Under the pieces are notes generated by a model, which ran no database searches, had not been told where the DNA came from, and saw only the letters and a list, made by a program, of their open reading frames with translations. A DNA stretch of 64,000 nt from an uncultured Desulfobulbaceae bacterium (GTDB lineage Bacteria > Desulfobacterota > Desulfobulbia > Desulfobulbales > Desulfobulbaceae): the NCBI GenBank assembly GCA_947259225.1, contig CAMYLK010000003.1, positions 1-64,000 of the forward strand. The letters are read 5' to 3'. The position numbers and the translations under genes are program-made. How positions within the stretch are numbered: the first letter of the stretch is position 1; every line of letters begins with the position of its first letter. Positions 7,487 to 17,100 of the stretch are shown one piece after another.

Positions 7487-9274
7487 ATGGGGAATCACAC
7501 TGAAAGTCAAGTCCAGGGTATCAAGCAGCTGGCCGAACAGGTTCAGATGCTCAAAAAAAACGTGGAGCAGTTGTCAGCACGGCTGTCTGCCCTAGAAGGA
7601 CAACCTCTTCAGCAAACCGTTGAACAGAGACAGGTACCGTCCGTGACTTCTGCTCAGCCCCAGCTCCAGCAAGCCTCTCCCACATTCATAGACACAAAAG
7701 CCCTGCTGCCAAGGATTGCCACAATCTGCTTCCTTCTTGTCGTTGCCCTGATACTTCGAACCATAACTGACAACCAGATTATTAATACCCAGGCCGGTTC
7801 CGTTCTCGGTATGACGTACGCAGCCATCCTCATCGTTTACGGTTGGCGTCTGTATGGAAAGCAAAGCCGGCTTGCTCCCGTCTTTCCTGGCTGCGGCATT
7901 CTGCTTCTTTTCTCCATAGTTCTTGAGACCCATGCCCACTATGAATCTCTTTCAACCATGGGTGCATACGCCATCCTTTTTATTGGAGGCCTGACCGTCT
8001 TTGCCTTGAGTATCCGCTACCGGGCTTCGACCCTTATCTGCCTGGGAGTTCCAGGTACGGCCGTAGTGGCTATGGCTATTGACTTCCCTTATCCGATATA
8101 TCCAGTCCTGGGCCTGTTGTTGTTGTCCGCAATACTTGCAGCGTCATTCGCCTTTAAGCAGCAGATGTGCCGCTACCTGCGCTGGTTTACCCTTGTTATC
8201 GCTGCAGCTTTCTGGCTGTTGTGGACATCAAAAATGAATACCCTGCCCATATGCGCGGAACCGGTGGCGGAAGCCATATATCCTACTTGGTTTTTCCCTA
8301 TGCTGTTCATATTCTGGGGTGTTTACCTTGCAACGGTTGTACTGAATGTCCTCAAAAAAGACCTGCAGCTCGGTTTTTTTGAAAGTATTCTTCCCACAAT
8401 CTCTGCTGTCGGTGCTTTTGGTGCCGGCCATGTCGCTGTCTGCAGCTGGTTTGATAAAGTAATGTGGTTTTACGGTACCATGGTTGGTATAGCCACCCTG
8501 CACCTGGCTCTTGCCTGGTGGCTGGCATTACGCGACAAGGAAAAAGCATCGGGGACCAATGTTTTCGTTCTTGCCGGTGCATGCCTTATCGTTATGACTT
8601 CAGCTGTTGTACTCAAAAATCTTGGCTATGTTCTTCCGATCTGGTCAGCGAGTGCCCTTGGCCTGGCAATACTCTCTGCCCACCTGAAAAATGAAGGTGT
8701 GCGGGTGACATCGTATGCGTTACAAATTACAGCCTGCGTAGCTGGAATTTCATCCGCCGCACTCCTGGTACCGACTTCCGTACCATTGGCCACAGGTGTC
8801 GCCGGTTTAAGCCTTTGTGTTTTCAGTTTAGTGCAATACAACTGGAGTCGCTCTCACACACCGGACCAGAGCCGTTCCTTCTATTTTTCCAAACTGGACA
8901 AAAACGACTTCAGCGCCGTTGTCCTGCTGATAACCGGACTCCTTGGCGGGTATTATTTTTCGCAGTTTGCCCTGCATGAAATTCTAGGCGCACTTTCTGG
9001 AGATACCGCTTTCCAGTTCCAGAGTGGTCAGTCGCTTATCATAAATATCGGAGCCGTCCTGTTGATGTACCTCGCGCTAAAAGGAAGAAACAGGGAAATC
9101 ATCATCATCGCCACTATTGTCGCGCTCATAGGCGCCGGCAAGGTCTTTATTTTTGACATGTTCAGGATTAAGGGCGTACCGCTTGTCTTAAGTGTTTTCT
9201 CAACAGGTGTTGTTGCGGCCTTTGGTTCAATTGTGATGGGGCGCTGGCAGAAAAAAGAAACGGAGACTGCCTGA
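7487..9274 (+). CDS. DUF2339-like polytopic membrane protein
   Basis: 595 residues. The first 40 form a predicted coiled coil (heptad pattern in QVQGIKQLAEQVQMLKKNVEQL), followed by a Gln/Pro-rich linker to about residue 62 and then some 14-16 hydrophobic segments. The C-terminus, GKVFIFDMFRIKGVPLVLSVFSTG, resembles the conserved end of DUF2339 proteins, which are usually larger. The function is unknown; it is predicted to be an inner-membrane protein with a cytoplasmic coiled-coil head. It ends 53 bases from the convergent YkgJ gene. Confidence 0.75.
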   Translation: MGNHTESQVQGIKQLAEQVQMLKKNVEQLSARLSALEGQPLQQTVEQRQVPSVTSAQPQLQQASPTFIDTKALLPRIATICFLLVVALILRTITDNQIINTQAGSVLGMTYAAILIVYGWRLYGKQSRLAPVFPGCGILLLFSIVLETHAHYESLSTMGAYAILFIGGLTVFALSIRYRASTLICLGVPGTAVVAMAIDFPYPIYPVLGLLLLSAILAASFAFKQQMCRYLRWFTLVIAAAFWLLWTSKMNTLPICAEPVAEAIYPTWFFPMLFIFWGVYLATVVLNVLKKDLQLGFFESILPTISAVGAFGAGHVAVCSWFDKVMWFYGTMVGIATLHLALAWWLALRDKEKASGTNVFVLAGACLIVMTSAVVLKNLGYVLPIWSASALGLAILSAHLKNEGVRVTSYALQITACVAGISSAALLVPTSVPLATGVAGLSLCVFSLVQYNWSRSHTPDQSRSFYFSKLDKNDFSAVVLLITGLLGGYYFSQFALHEILGALSGDTAFQFQSGQSLIINIGAVLLMYLALKGRNREIIIIATIVALIGAGKVFIFDMFRIKGVPLVLSVFSTGVVAAFGSIVMGRWQKKETETA

Positions 9275-9327
9275 GCAGCCTCCGTCAACATGAATTTTAT
9301 ACTGAATTTCCGAAAAAATACCTTTTT

Positions 9328-10263
9328 CTATTTCTTCTCCTGAAGCATGCGTTCCCGCTCTGCCTTCAGTTCAAGATAATCCTGTTCTGCTTTTTTCAAT
9401 GATTCATCCTGGCGGTCTTTAATTTCCCTGATCTTTTCGTCCAGCTTCTCCTTTTTGATTTTCATGCCCTGGGCGCCAAACAGGGTGTTGGCCAGGTAAG
9501 TAAACGAAAAATGCATGAGTGCCAGATCATCCTCCTTTATTTCCTGCAGGGTCTTCTCATCTATTTCATAGGTATCAAGAAAAGAGGAGTTGAAGATAAA
9601 ATTTCGGAAAGAATCCAGATCCGTTGAAGCCATGAAAAACATCCGCTTGGCGGCTTCGCTCAGCGATGCCTGATGACCGAAAGATTTTCTGCGCATGATC
9701 AGCCGTAGCCATTCTTTGTTCATCTCGTCCCGGACATCTACTCCCTGGTCTTCCCGCCATTCACCGATAACCCATTCCTTGTCCTCATCAAACCCTTTGC
9801 AATGCGGCTCCTTGACGAGAAAGAAAAACTTTTCCTCATCAGCATCATCCTTGCCACCCTCATGGAAATCAGCCATACCGACAGGATAATACCGACAGGC
9901 GGAAGGGCGATCTGTGTAAACGGTGCATCCTTCCGGGGTGACAAAGGGACAACCACCAGTGTCCTCTTTTAACTTGATCTGCACACCGGGCATATCTGTT
10001 TTCTCCAGATAGGTCGGCTGGGTATACTGGGTAATGAACTTGTGGGCCGGGATACCGAGACGTGTACTCAACATAAGAATATCGTAAGGGGTCAGGATAA
10101 TCTTGATATTATGACAGCAGGCAGTAAAACAAGAGACTCCCGGATGACACTCAAATTTCAGATAACTGTCTAAGGTGAGTTTTTTGGGTAATATATTTGA
10201 AGGATTTTTATCGGTACTTCCTAAAAATTCCTTTTCCGCGTCAGTCATGTTTTCTCCGGTCAT
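9328..10263 (-). CDS. YkgJ-family cysteine-cluster protein
   Basis: 311 residues. The YkgJ/CxxxxCxxC pattern is seen as CHPGVSCFTACC near residue 38, then CPFVTPEGCTVYTDRPSACRYYPVG, giving cysteines likely to bind a metal or Fe-S cluster. The C-terminal third is an acidic/basic coiled coil (KIKKEKLDEKIREIKDRQDESLKKAEQ...). The family includes flagellin lysine methylase-like proteins, but the biochemical role is generally unknown. A GAGGA site just before the first ATG supports the start. Confidence 0.85.
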   Translation of the reverse strand: MTGENMTDAEKEFLGSTDKNPSNILPKKLTLDSYLKFECHPGVSCFTACCHNIKIILTPYDILMLSTRLGIPAHKFITQYTQPTYLEKTDMPGVQIKLKEDTGGCPFVTPEGCTVYTDRPSACRYYPVGMADFHEGGKDDADEEKFFFLVKEPHCKGFDEDKEWVIGEWREDQGVDVRDEMNKEWLRLIMRRKSFGHQASLSEAAKRMFFMASTDLDSFRNFIFNSSFLDTYEIDEKTLQEIKEDDLALMHFSFTYLANTLFGAQGMKIKKEKLDEKIREIKDRQDESLKKAEQDYLELKAERERMLQEKK

Positions 10264-10555
10264 TGTATATCCTCATCCTGTTCAGGTTCATATTTCATCT
10301 TAGCCAGATAAACCTTATATATTATCATCAAACACTCCCCTGTCAAACCTAAACCCTTTCGAGGCATAAAATGACTTATTTATCCCATCTCAGGAAATGA
10401 CACTCATTGGCTCTTGCCATTTTATCAAAATAAAATTAATGTCTCTGCTTTGCGGCTTTTGAATTCCTTCATTAATCGAGAGAGCAAAGTGAGACGGAAA
10501 TACTCTGGCGACCCGCTGGCAGCGAGCAGCTTTACTGCATAACATATTGTTAATT

Positions 10556-10753
10556 ATGAAAAAATATTACTACAGATCCATTGATTTAAGCAAAGTTGAA
10601 ACCCTGGTGTACCATCTCCCTGAGGGTCCCGCATTGTCTGTTGAGATGGGGGAGCTTGATGGGATTTTTGATCTGGACATGGAAATCGGCGATATCTGTG
10701 ACACATCAGACATAGATGGAGTCATGCATTTTTTTCCCAAGGGAAATGCCTGA
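10556..10753 (+). CDS. Small acidic hypothetical protein
   Basis: 65 residues from the ATG at 10556; an upstream TTG at 10547 in frame would add three. The composition is protein-like and acidic (VEMGELDGIFDLDMEIGDICDTSDIDG). There is no strong ribosome-binding site and no family that I recognise. It lies 62 bases before the PHP gene on the same strand and may be co-transcribed with it. Confidence 0.4.
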   Translation: MKKYYYRSIDLSKVETLVYHLPEGPALSVEMGELDGIFDLDMEIGDICDTSDIDGVMHFFPKGNA

Positions 10754-10815
10754 TCATCTCCGCCAATATATCTGTTTATCTCCTCTGAACCGTTTTCCTC
10801 CGAACCATTCAGTTT

Positions 10816-11622
10816 ATGGCGTTGCCATTGCCAGATCAACAAAAAACAATAATAGACTTGAGCCTGGACAGTCATATCCATACCCGCCTGTGCAATCATG
10901 CCACCGGGGAAATGGAAGAATATGTGCAAGCCGCGCTCGGCAAGGGGCTGAAAACAATTATCTTCAGGGAACACCTGGAGGAAGATATTGTTTATTCTGA
11001 TCGGACCTGGCTGACAGAAGCTGATTTTGCGTACTATTTTGAAGAAGGATGGCGCCTCAAGGAGAAATACGCTGACCGGATAAATGTACAACTCGGTGTT
11101 GAGATTGGGTTCAATCCCCTGGCAATTGATCTGTTGCAGGAAAAAATAACCCGTTACCCATGGGATCATATCGGATTATCTTACCATTATTATTTTACCG
11201 GCAAAGTCCATCTCAACATGGTGAGCCGCCGCCAGAGCAACATTGCAAAGCTTGCCGAAATAGGGGTTGAAAAAGTCCTGTCCGAATATTTTTCAGGACT
11301 CATTCAGGGCATAACTCATCTTGACTGCCACATCCTCTGTCACCTTGACGCAGCCCTGCGTCATTATCCGGGGCTGCGGTTCAGTGCAACACACCTGGAA
11401 CTGATTGATCGTATCCTGGAACTGATGAAGCAAAAAAATATGTCCCTGGAAATCAATACCTCCGGCTTCCCTATCCGCAACGAACCGTATCCGGGCAAAG
11501 GCATCCTGCGGAAGGCTGTCGCCTTGAATATCCATCTCATGGCAGGATCGGATGCTCACCATCCAAACCAGGTCGGGCGATATTTTAACCGGCTGCCGGA
11601 CCTGCTTGCAGAGTTAAGGTAA
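10816..11622 (+). CDS. PHP-domain phosphoesterase (histidinol-phosphatase-like)
   Basis: 268 residues with PHP motifs in order: DSHIHTRLCNH (HxH, motif I), FREHLEE (motif II), VEIGFNP with the metal-binding Glu, GLSYHYY (motif III His), DCHILCHLD, and MAGSDAHHPNQVG (C-terminal Asp-x-His). The length and motif spacing match the HisK-type histidinol phosphatase branch. No his genes are nearby, so the substrate is uncertain. It overlaps the end of the convergent oxidoreductase gene by 9 bases. Confidence 0.85.
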   Translation: MALPLPDQQKTIIDLSLDSHIHTRLCNHATGEMEEYVQAALGKGLKTIIFREHLEEDIVYSDRTWLTEADFAYYFEEGWRLKEKYADRINVQLGVEIGFNPLAIDLLQEKITRYPWDHIGLSYHYYFTGKVHLNMVSRRQSNIAKLAEIGVEKVLSEYFSGLIQGITHLDCHILCHLDAALRHYPGLRFSATHLELIDRILELMKQKNMSLEINTSGFPIRNEPYPGKGILRKAVALNIHLMAGSDAHHPNQVGRYFNRLPDLLAELR

Positions 11623-13338
11623 CCAGTCAACCCCGATCCTACGGATGACATTGAATCCACCACTGAGAACCATGCTGTTCTTTCTCGCTACGTGGTCGAG
11701 CAGGACCTGGACCTCGAATGACCGTGTCCCCGCATCACAGAGAATAATCATCGTTCTGTTTTCCGGTACTTCCTGATACCTGTCCCGCATTTCATTGTAG
11801 GGTATCGCCATCCACCTGTCTGGACCAAATTTTTTAACGTAATCTTTGGCTTCCTGCGGGTGTCTGATATCAAGGGCCATCCAGTCAGGCTCACTTTCAA
11901 AGTCATCCATCCAGGACAGGAAACGATCCATGTCAACCTTGCGCAAAAGACCGGCACATAAGTTGTCCGCGACATACGCGGCGGCGTTGATTGAATCGAT
12001 TGCTGCTGAAAATGGCGGTGAGTAGGCCATCTCAACGGCCATGAAATCCTCAATTGTCGCTCCCTTGGCGATAAGTGCAGCGGCAGTATCGATACGGGCT
12101 GAAATGGAATCATTCATCATGCCGAATCCCTGCAGACCCAAAACTTTGCGGGTTGAACGGTCAAAGACGAGCTGGTATACAGCTATGGCCTCTCCAGGGA
12201 AAAAGTGAGCCCTGTCCGCAGGTGCAGTGAGAGAATAATCCGCGTCAAACCCTTCAGCGACAGCTGTTTCAAAGCTGATTCCGGTGGAAGCAATGCATCG
12301 GTCAAAGGCTTTCATGATATAGCTGCCGACAACACCGGGAAAAAGAGATACATCTCCGGCTATATTATCGGCGGCGATCCTGCCTTCCCGATTTGCCAGT
12401 GACCCGAACGGAGCAAAGGTTTCCTTGCCCGTAACCAGGTGGGTGGTAGCTATACAGTCTCCTGCTGCATAAATATCAGGATCTGAGGTCTGCAGCCTGT
12501 TATTGACCCTGATGCCGCCCCAGGGTGCAACATGTAAACCTGCCTCCAGGGCCAGTTCACTCCTTGGCCGCACGCCCACAGCCATGATAACAATATCAGC
12601 CGGTATTTCTCTGCTGCCGGTTTTGACTCCCGTGACTTTACCGCTCTCCTCACCGATAATTTCAATGGCGGCTTCACCGGTTATCACCCGGACATTTTTC
12701 TCTTCCAGATGTGTTTTCAGCATGGCGGCAAACTGCCAGTCGACAATTTTTGGCAGCAGTTGCGGCATGTATTCAACCAGGGTGGTTTCCACACCCCAAA
12801 GGTCAGTAAAAGCTTCGGCCATTTCGATCCCTATCGCTCCGCCACCGACAACAACAGCTTTACCAACTTGACCCCGGGCTATACGTTTCTTGATTTCAAT
12901 TGCCTTGTGCAGGTTGGCGATGGAAAATACTCCATCAAGATCTATCCCACGTATGGGAAGGTCAACCGGCTGGGCTCCTGTTGCCAGCAGCAGTTTGTCA
13001 TAGGGGATGCGGTTTTCTTCTTCTGTCTCAAGATTCCTTACATGGACTGTTTTTTCCTGCCGGTCAATACCGAGAGCCCGCGTCCTGGTCAGGACTGTAA
13101 CCCCTTTGGCCGAAGCAAAAAACTTCTCATCCCGGACCATATGGAAACTGGTGGAACGAAGCTCTTTTTCATCCGAGACGTCTCCACACACATAGTAGGG
13201 AATTCCGCATCCCCCATAGGAGATGAGACTGTCCTGATCTATGACAGTCACCTCCCATTCGGGTTTGAGTCGTTTCAATCGGCAAGCTGCTTTCGGTCCA
13301 GCCGCCACTCCTCCGATTACAACAATTTTGCTGCGCAT
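11614..13338 (-). CDS. CoA-disulfide / polysulfide reductase with C-terminal rhodanese domain
   Basis: 574 residues. An N-terminal FAD site (VIGGVAAGPKAACRLKRL) is followed by the family's single redox Cys in YGGCGIPYYVCG near residue 43. An NAD(P)H-binding loop (VVVGGGAIGIEMAEAF), a second FAD motif (DIYAAGDC) and a dimerisation domain follow. A rhodanese domain occupies about residues 470-574, with an intact active-site loop CDAGTRS. This is the architecture of NADH-dependent persulfide/polysulfide and CoA-persulfide reductases (Npsr/CoADR-Rhd type), reducing sulfane sulfur to sulfide in the cytoplasm. It fits the sulfur-anaerobe setting. Confidence 0.9.
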   Translation of the reverse strand: MRSKIVVIGGVAAGPKAACRLKRLKPEWEVTVIDQDSLISYGGCGIPYYVCGDVSDEKELRSTSFHMVRDEKFFASAKGVTVLTRTRALGIDRQEKTVHVRNLETEEENRIPYDKLLLATGAQPVDLPIRGIDLDGVFSIANLHKAIEIKKRIARGQVGKAVVVGGGAIGIEMAEAFTDLWGVETTLVEYMPQLLPKIVDWQFAAMLKTHLEEKNVRVITGEAAIEIIGEESGKVTGVKTGSREIPADIVIMAVGVRPRSELALEAGLHVAPWGGIRVNNRLQTSDPDIYAAGDCIATTHLVTGKETFAPFGSLANREGRIAADNIAGDVSLFPGVVGSYIMKAFDRCIASTGISFETAVAEGFDADYSLTAPADRAHFFPGEAIAVYQLVFDRSTRKVLGLQGFGMMNDSISARIDTAAALIAKGATIEDFMAVEMAYSPPFSAAIDSINAAAYVADNLCAGLLRKVDMDRFLSWMDDFESEPDWMALDIRHPQEAKDYVKKFGPDRWMAIPYNEMRDRYQEVPENRTMIILCDAGTRSFEVQVLLDHVARKNSMVLSGGFNVIRRIGVDWLP

Positions 13339-13415
13339 GAAAAATCTCCACTATATAAAGTTATTAAAATCTGATCAGGAATAAATCTTCAGGATAGACA
13401 GGGTGCCGGCAGGGA

Positions 13416-13772
13416 TTATTCAGATGAACTACTGTCCTTATGGGCACCTCTGTACATTCGAATGTGCATTTTTTCAAAGGTGACAAGGCCTTCACCGATG
13501 ACAGAATCAATAATCCCCAGGAATTGTTCCAGCATCTCTTTGGTATCAATCAACTCGATGATAACGGGAAGGTCTTCCGATAGCCTCAGGATTGAGGTTG
13601 TTTTTATCCGGCTGTTTGCCCCATAGCCCATCATTCCCCTGACAACAGTTGCACCTGCTACGCCGTACTCCCTGGCCTTGACAACAATCCATTCATAGAG
13701 TGGATTTCCCTCGTGACGATCGCTCTCACCTATGATTATTCGAAGTAGATACCCTTCCTGAGGTAATTCCAT
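13416..13772 (-). CDS. DUF190 (PII-like) protein
   Basis: 118 residues of the DUF190 family, with a ferredoxin-like PII-type fold: YLLRIIIGESDRHEGNPLYEWIV, then AREYGVAGATVVRGMMGYG and DLPVIIELIDTKEMLEQFL. It starts 2 bases after crcB ends. The crcB-DUF190 pairing is common in bacteria, where the protein is presumed to regulate or assist fluoride export. The Ser-rich tail (KDSSSSE) is probably disordered. Confidence 0.9.
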   Translation of the reverse strand: MELPQEGYLLRIIIGESDRHEGNPLYEWIVVKAREYGVAGATVVRGMMGYGANSRIKTTSILRLSEDLPVIIELIDTKEMLEQFLGIIDSVIGEGLVTFEKMHIRMYRGAHKDSSSSE

Positions 13773-13774
13773 AT

Positions 13775-14167
13775 TTATCTCCAGATCCCTGATGCTGCCA
13801 GCCTGCCCAGCCAGACCATTGCCACACCGACAATAACATGTACGCCGGCATAGAGTGCAGCCATGTCCATGCGGCCTCCACGAATGAGGACCAGGGTCTC
13901 ATTGCCGAAGGTTGAAAAAGTAGTGAAAGAACCAAGGAGTCCAATCAGGATAAAGGTCCTCGTTTCGACGCCGAAAAAAGACCTGGTCTCAACCAGGAAG
14001 GTCAGCAATCCGATGACAAAACAACCTATAAGGTTCACTGACAATGTGCCAAATGGAAAAGCGATCGAACCAGAGCGGTCCTGCACCCAGCCGCTGACGA
14101 GATACCTGAGAATGGCCCCGATAAAGCCGCCCAAACCAATACTGCACAACCTGAGGACGAATTCCAT
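13775..14167 (-). CDS. crcB: CrcB fluoride channel
   Basis: 130 residues from the ATG at 14167. Upstream in-frame TTG codons would extend it into the preceding asmA-like gene, so the ATG is preferred. Four membrane segments are seen, with the family's GGFIGAILRY entry, the FGTLSVNLIGCFVIGLL segment and the phenylalanine-box region GSFTTFSTFGNE that lines the fluoride pore. The Fluc/CrcB family forms dual-topology dimeric F- channels that protect against fluoride. No crcB riboswitch is visible, as expected for a gene buried in an operon. Confidence 0.92.
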   Translation of the reverse strand: MEFVLRLCSIGLGGFIGAILRYLVSGWVQDRSGSIAFPFGTLSVNLIGCFVIGLLTFLVETRSFFGVETRTFILIGLLGSFTTFSTFGNETLVLIRGGRMDMAALYAGVHVIVGVAMVWLGRLAASGIWR

Positions 14168-14174
14168 TTTACAA

Positions 14175-17100
14175 TTACTGCTGTTGGGGAGAACCAAGGA
14201 TCCCTTCTAACAACCCCGGTATAATCTCACCAGCCTTCTTTTCAATCGCCCTGGCAGCAGCCTGTTGCAACAAGTCCCTGATGGTAGAAGAGAGCATATT
14301 TTTATCAAAGGCCGGGTTACCGACTGTCCCCTTAATGGGAACCCTTACTACAGTCCCTTCCAGAATACGGTACCCCTCCCTACCCACAAGCTTTTCAGTC
14401 ACCGGTACCTGCAGTAGATAATCCATGGATTTATCCATACCGACAGAACCACTCAATTCCATTTCCGAATCACCTGCCAGTATCCTGACCGGGGAGCAGA
14501 TAATCCTGCCATCCCTCCCGGTACAATAGATCCTGCTGTCCTTCAAGGTCAGTTTTTCCTTGTCCAGCCCGAAACTGTTCAAAATACCACGCATGAATCC
14601 GGTGCTGTCAAAATTCACCTCGCTTGTATTGATAATGGCAACAAAATCGGCTTCCTGTTCACCTCCAGCTTTCAGCGGCCACGTAAGGGAATCCACAACA
14701 GCATCTATCATGCCGCTGGGAGCGGCTACAATTCCGAACAGTGGATGAATGTCCTGCAGCAGACCATCAACCACCGTTTTCCGGAGCTGAACCCCGGTCA
14801 TTACCGGGCTGGCTGGAGGGATCTGAAGAACCGGCGGCTCCAGGTTAAAGTTACTGTCCGTAACCAGATTAAGCACGCCATCATTCATCCGGCCGGACAA
14901 CTCCACGTGCAGATTATTTTCATCAAAAGTTAAAGGCATCTTTATCGCACCGAGTTCTATACCTTTATATTCAATTTTATCCGCATAGAGGCTGGTAGAA
15001 AAAAGGGACCTCCTTAATCCTTGTCCCTTGTCACCGCCAAAATAATATTTGACCTGGAAAGAATCACTCTTCTCACCCCGCATAGTAATCGGGAGATCAA
15101 ACACTGTGCCGATAATTGTCCCTATCTTGTCCATCTTCGGAGTCAATTTCCCCTGAAGTTCCAGAATTTTTTCTTGTTCTGCTGAGGTAACCGCCCCGGT
15201 GGCTTCAACATCAAGAGGTCCTGAATGGAGCATGATTTCATTTATGGCAAAATCACCATGCGTGATCTGACCCGTCAGCCGGGTTGCTATGTTAACCTTT
15301 TCATGGGTCAGCAAAATTTTGTCCTGCAAAGACAAAGAAAAATTATCCAGGAAAATATCTGCCTGTATGTCCTGGCCTGTATCACCCTTGTCAGCAGCGT
15401 GAAAAATCATTTGTCCGGCCCCGGCAAGCTCTGTCTTTTGTTTAAGTAAACCTGCATTCAGCAGCAACGGTGTCAGTTTGGCCATGTCTCCGTTAACAGA
15501 AAAATCAGCATTAATATTTTTCAATGGTTCCAGCCAGTCTTCAATTCTCAGTTTATCAAGCCGCATTTCTCCCATCTCGGCATCCAGCAGAACATTATGC
15601 AGAAAAACGCTACGATCCGGAAATTGAAGGAGATTTGACCCTGTCCCGGAATTGAAATACTGCTCGCTGTTGCCGGTCACAATCAGGTCATGAATTGCAA
15701 GTGAGGGCACCTCGTCATTAACGGAACGCAATATCTGCAGGTTGACGTCCTTGTCATGGAACTCAATATTATTCCACATAAACGATAAATCATGAATTCT
15801 GCTGTTGAGCTCATTGATCTCAAGGATTGATTGATCTATATACCCTGTCGCCTGGACCTGAAGATCTCCGCTCATCTCTGTTACCGGGAGCATCCTGTCG
15901 AGGACCAGGAGAAAATTTGAGAGGTAATCAAGGTTGAAATTTGTATCTGTACTGTACCGGGACCATGCCGAGCCTTTTTCCTTTCGTTCTCCGTTCAGGG
16001 CCAGAAAGACCTCTCCAAGCCACGAGGAGAGAGCGAACTGCAAGTCAAAGCTTCCCTTTTTGTTCTTGAGAAGGGAAAGGGGAGCCTGTGCGCTGCCAAC
16101 AATGGAAAACTGATGGTGTGGAATAATGACGGTTTCGGACTTGTTGAGGGAAAAATTACTGATGTTCAGGTCAGTCTCGACATTATAGTTTTCTTCACCC
16201 GACTCACCGACATTTGCATGTGCTTCCAGTGCCAGTTCCCCTGTACCGGACCAGGGGTGCTGAAACAGCTTTCCAATTTCAATCAGGGTTGTACCCAAAT
16301 CCGCGGAAGCTTCAATGTCAAAAGTATTTAAATTCCCCTGCCCGTAGATCTTTGCAAACGGTGCGTCAATCTGCAGTCTTCGAACCCTGAAGTCAAGCCC
16401 GTTCATTTCGCCATTCAGGATGGCTATCAAAGGATTATCCCAGACAAAAGCATTCCCATCAAACAGACCGCCAATGTTTTCTGTCCGGGCCTTGATATCC
16501 AGTTGTCCCTGTAGCCCGTCCAAAGAAAAATCGGCGGTGAAATCAAGAAAACCCGATTCAATAAGTGTCGCTTCATGGACATGAAACAAGTGAGGGAGCT
16601 GGTCGAACAGCACCGGGACATGAAGGGTACCCTTACTTATTAACTGTATCTTGCTGTTTTTCAGTTCCCCGGAAAAGGATAAACTTCCGCCATCTGTCTC
16701 CAGGTTCATTTGCTTGACTGTCCAGTAAAGCCTGGACCATTCAGCACCTTCCAGGGAAAGGTTAATTCTCTGGAAAGACGGAGTGTCCTCCCCCAAAATA
16801 CCACCGGCTAGCTTGAGATCAGTCAAGCCTGCTTCCCCACTGAATTCGATCTCCTCAAGCCCTACGACCTTGACTTTACAGTCCGTATTCAGAATTCCTT
16901 CGCCGGTCGGGAAGTGAGAATAGGGTGCAAGGAAAGACAAGTAATCCCTGATCTGATAGTCGTTTATGGTTACGTCTGCATTGATAATAAGCGTTTCGAG
17001 CAGATTGTTTCTTCGGGCCGGCAGGTTGAGAGAACCTTGAGCTTCAACTATCCCCTGATCTCCCATGGCCTGAAATTTTAAGTCAAAATCAACTACTCCG

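Noticed and set aside
10570..11169. 199-codon open frame on the minus strand
   Set aside because: Antisense to the PHP phosphoesterase, whose metal motifs are in frame on the plus strand.
12709..13374. 221-codon open frame on the plus strand
   Set aside because: It lies antisense to the CoA-disulfide reductase, whose FAD, NAD and rhodanese motifs are all in frame; the antisense product has no recognisable domain.
14168..14197. N-terminal extension of crcB from a TTG at 14197
   Set aside because: It would overlap the AsmA-like gene and adds residues not typical of CrcB; the ATG at 14167 is better.
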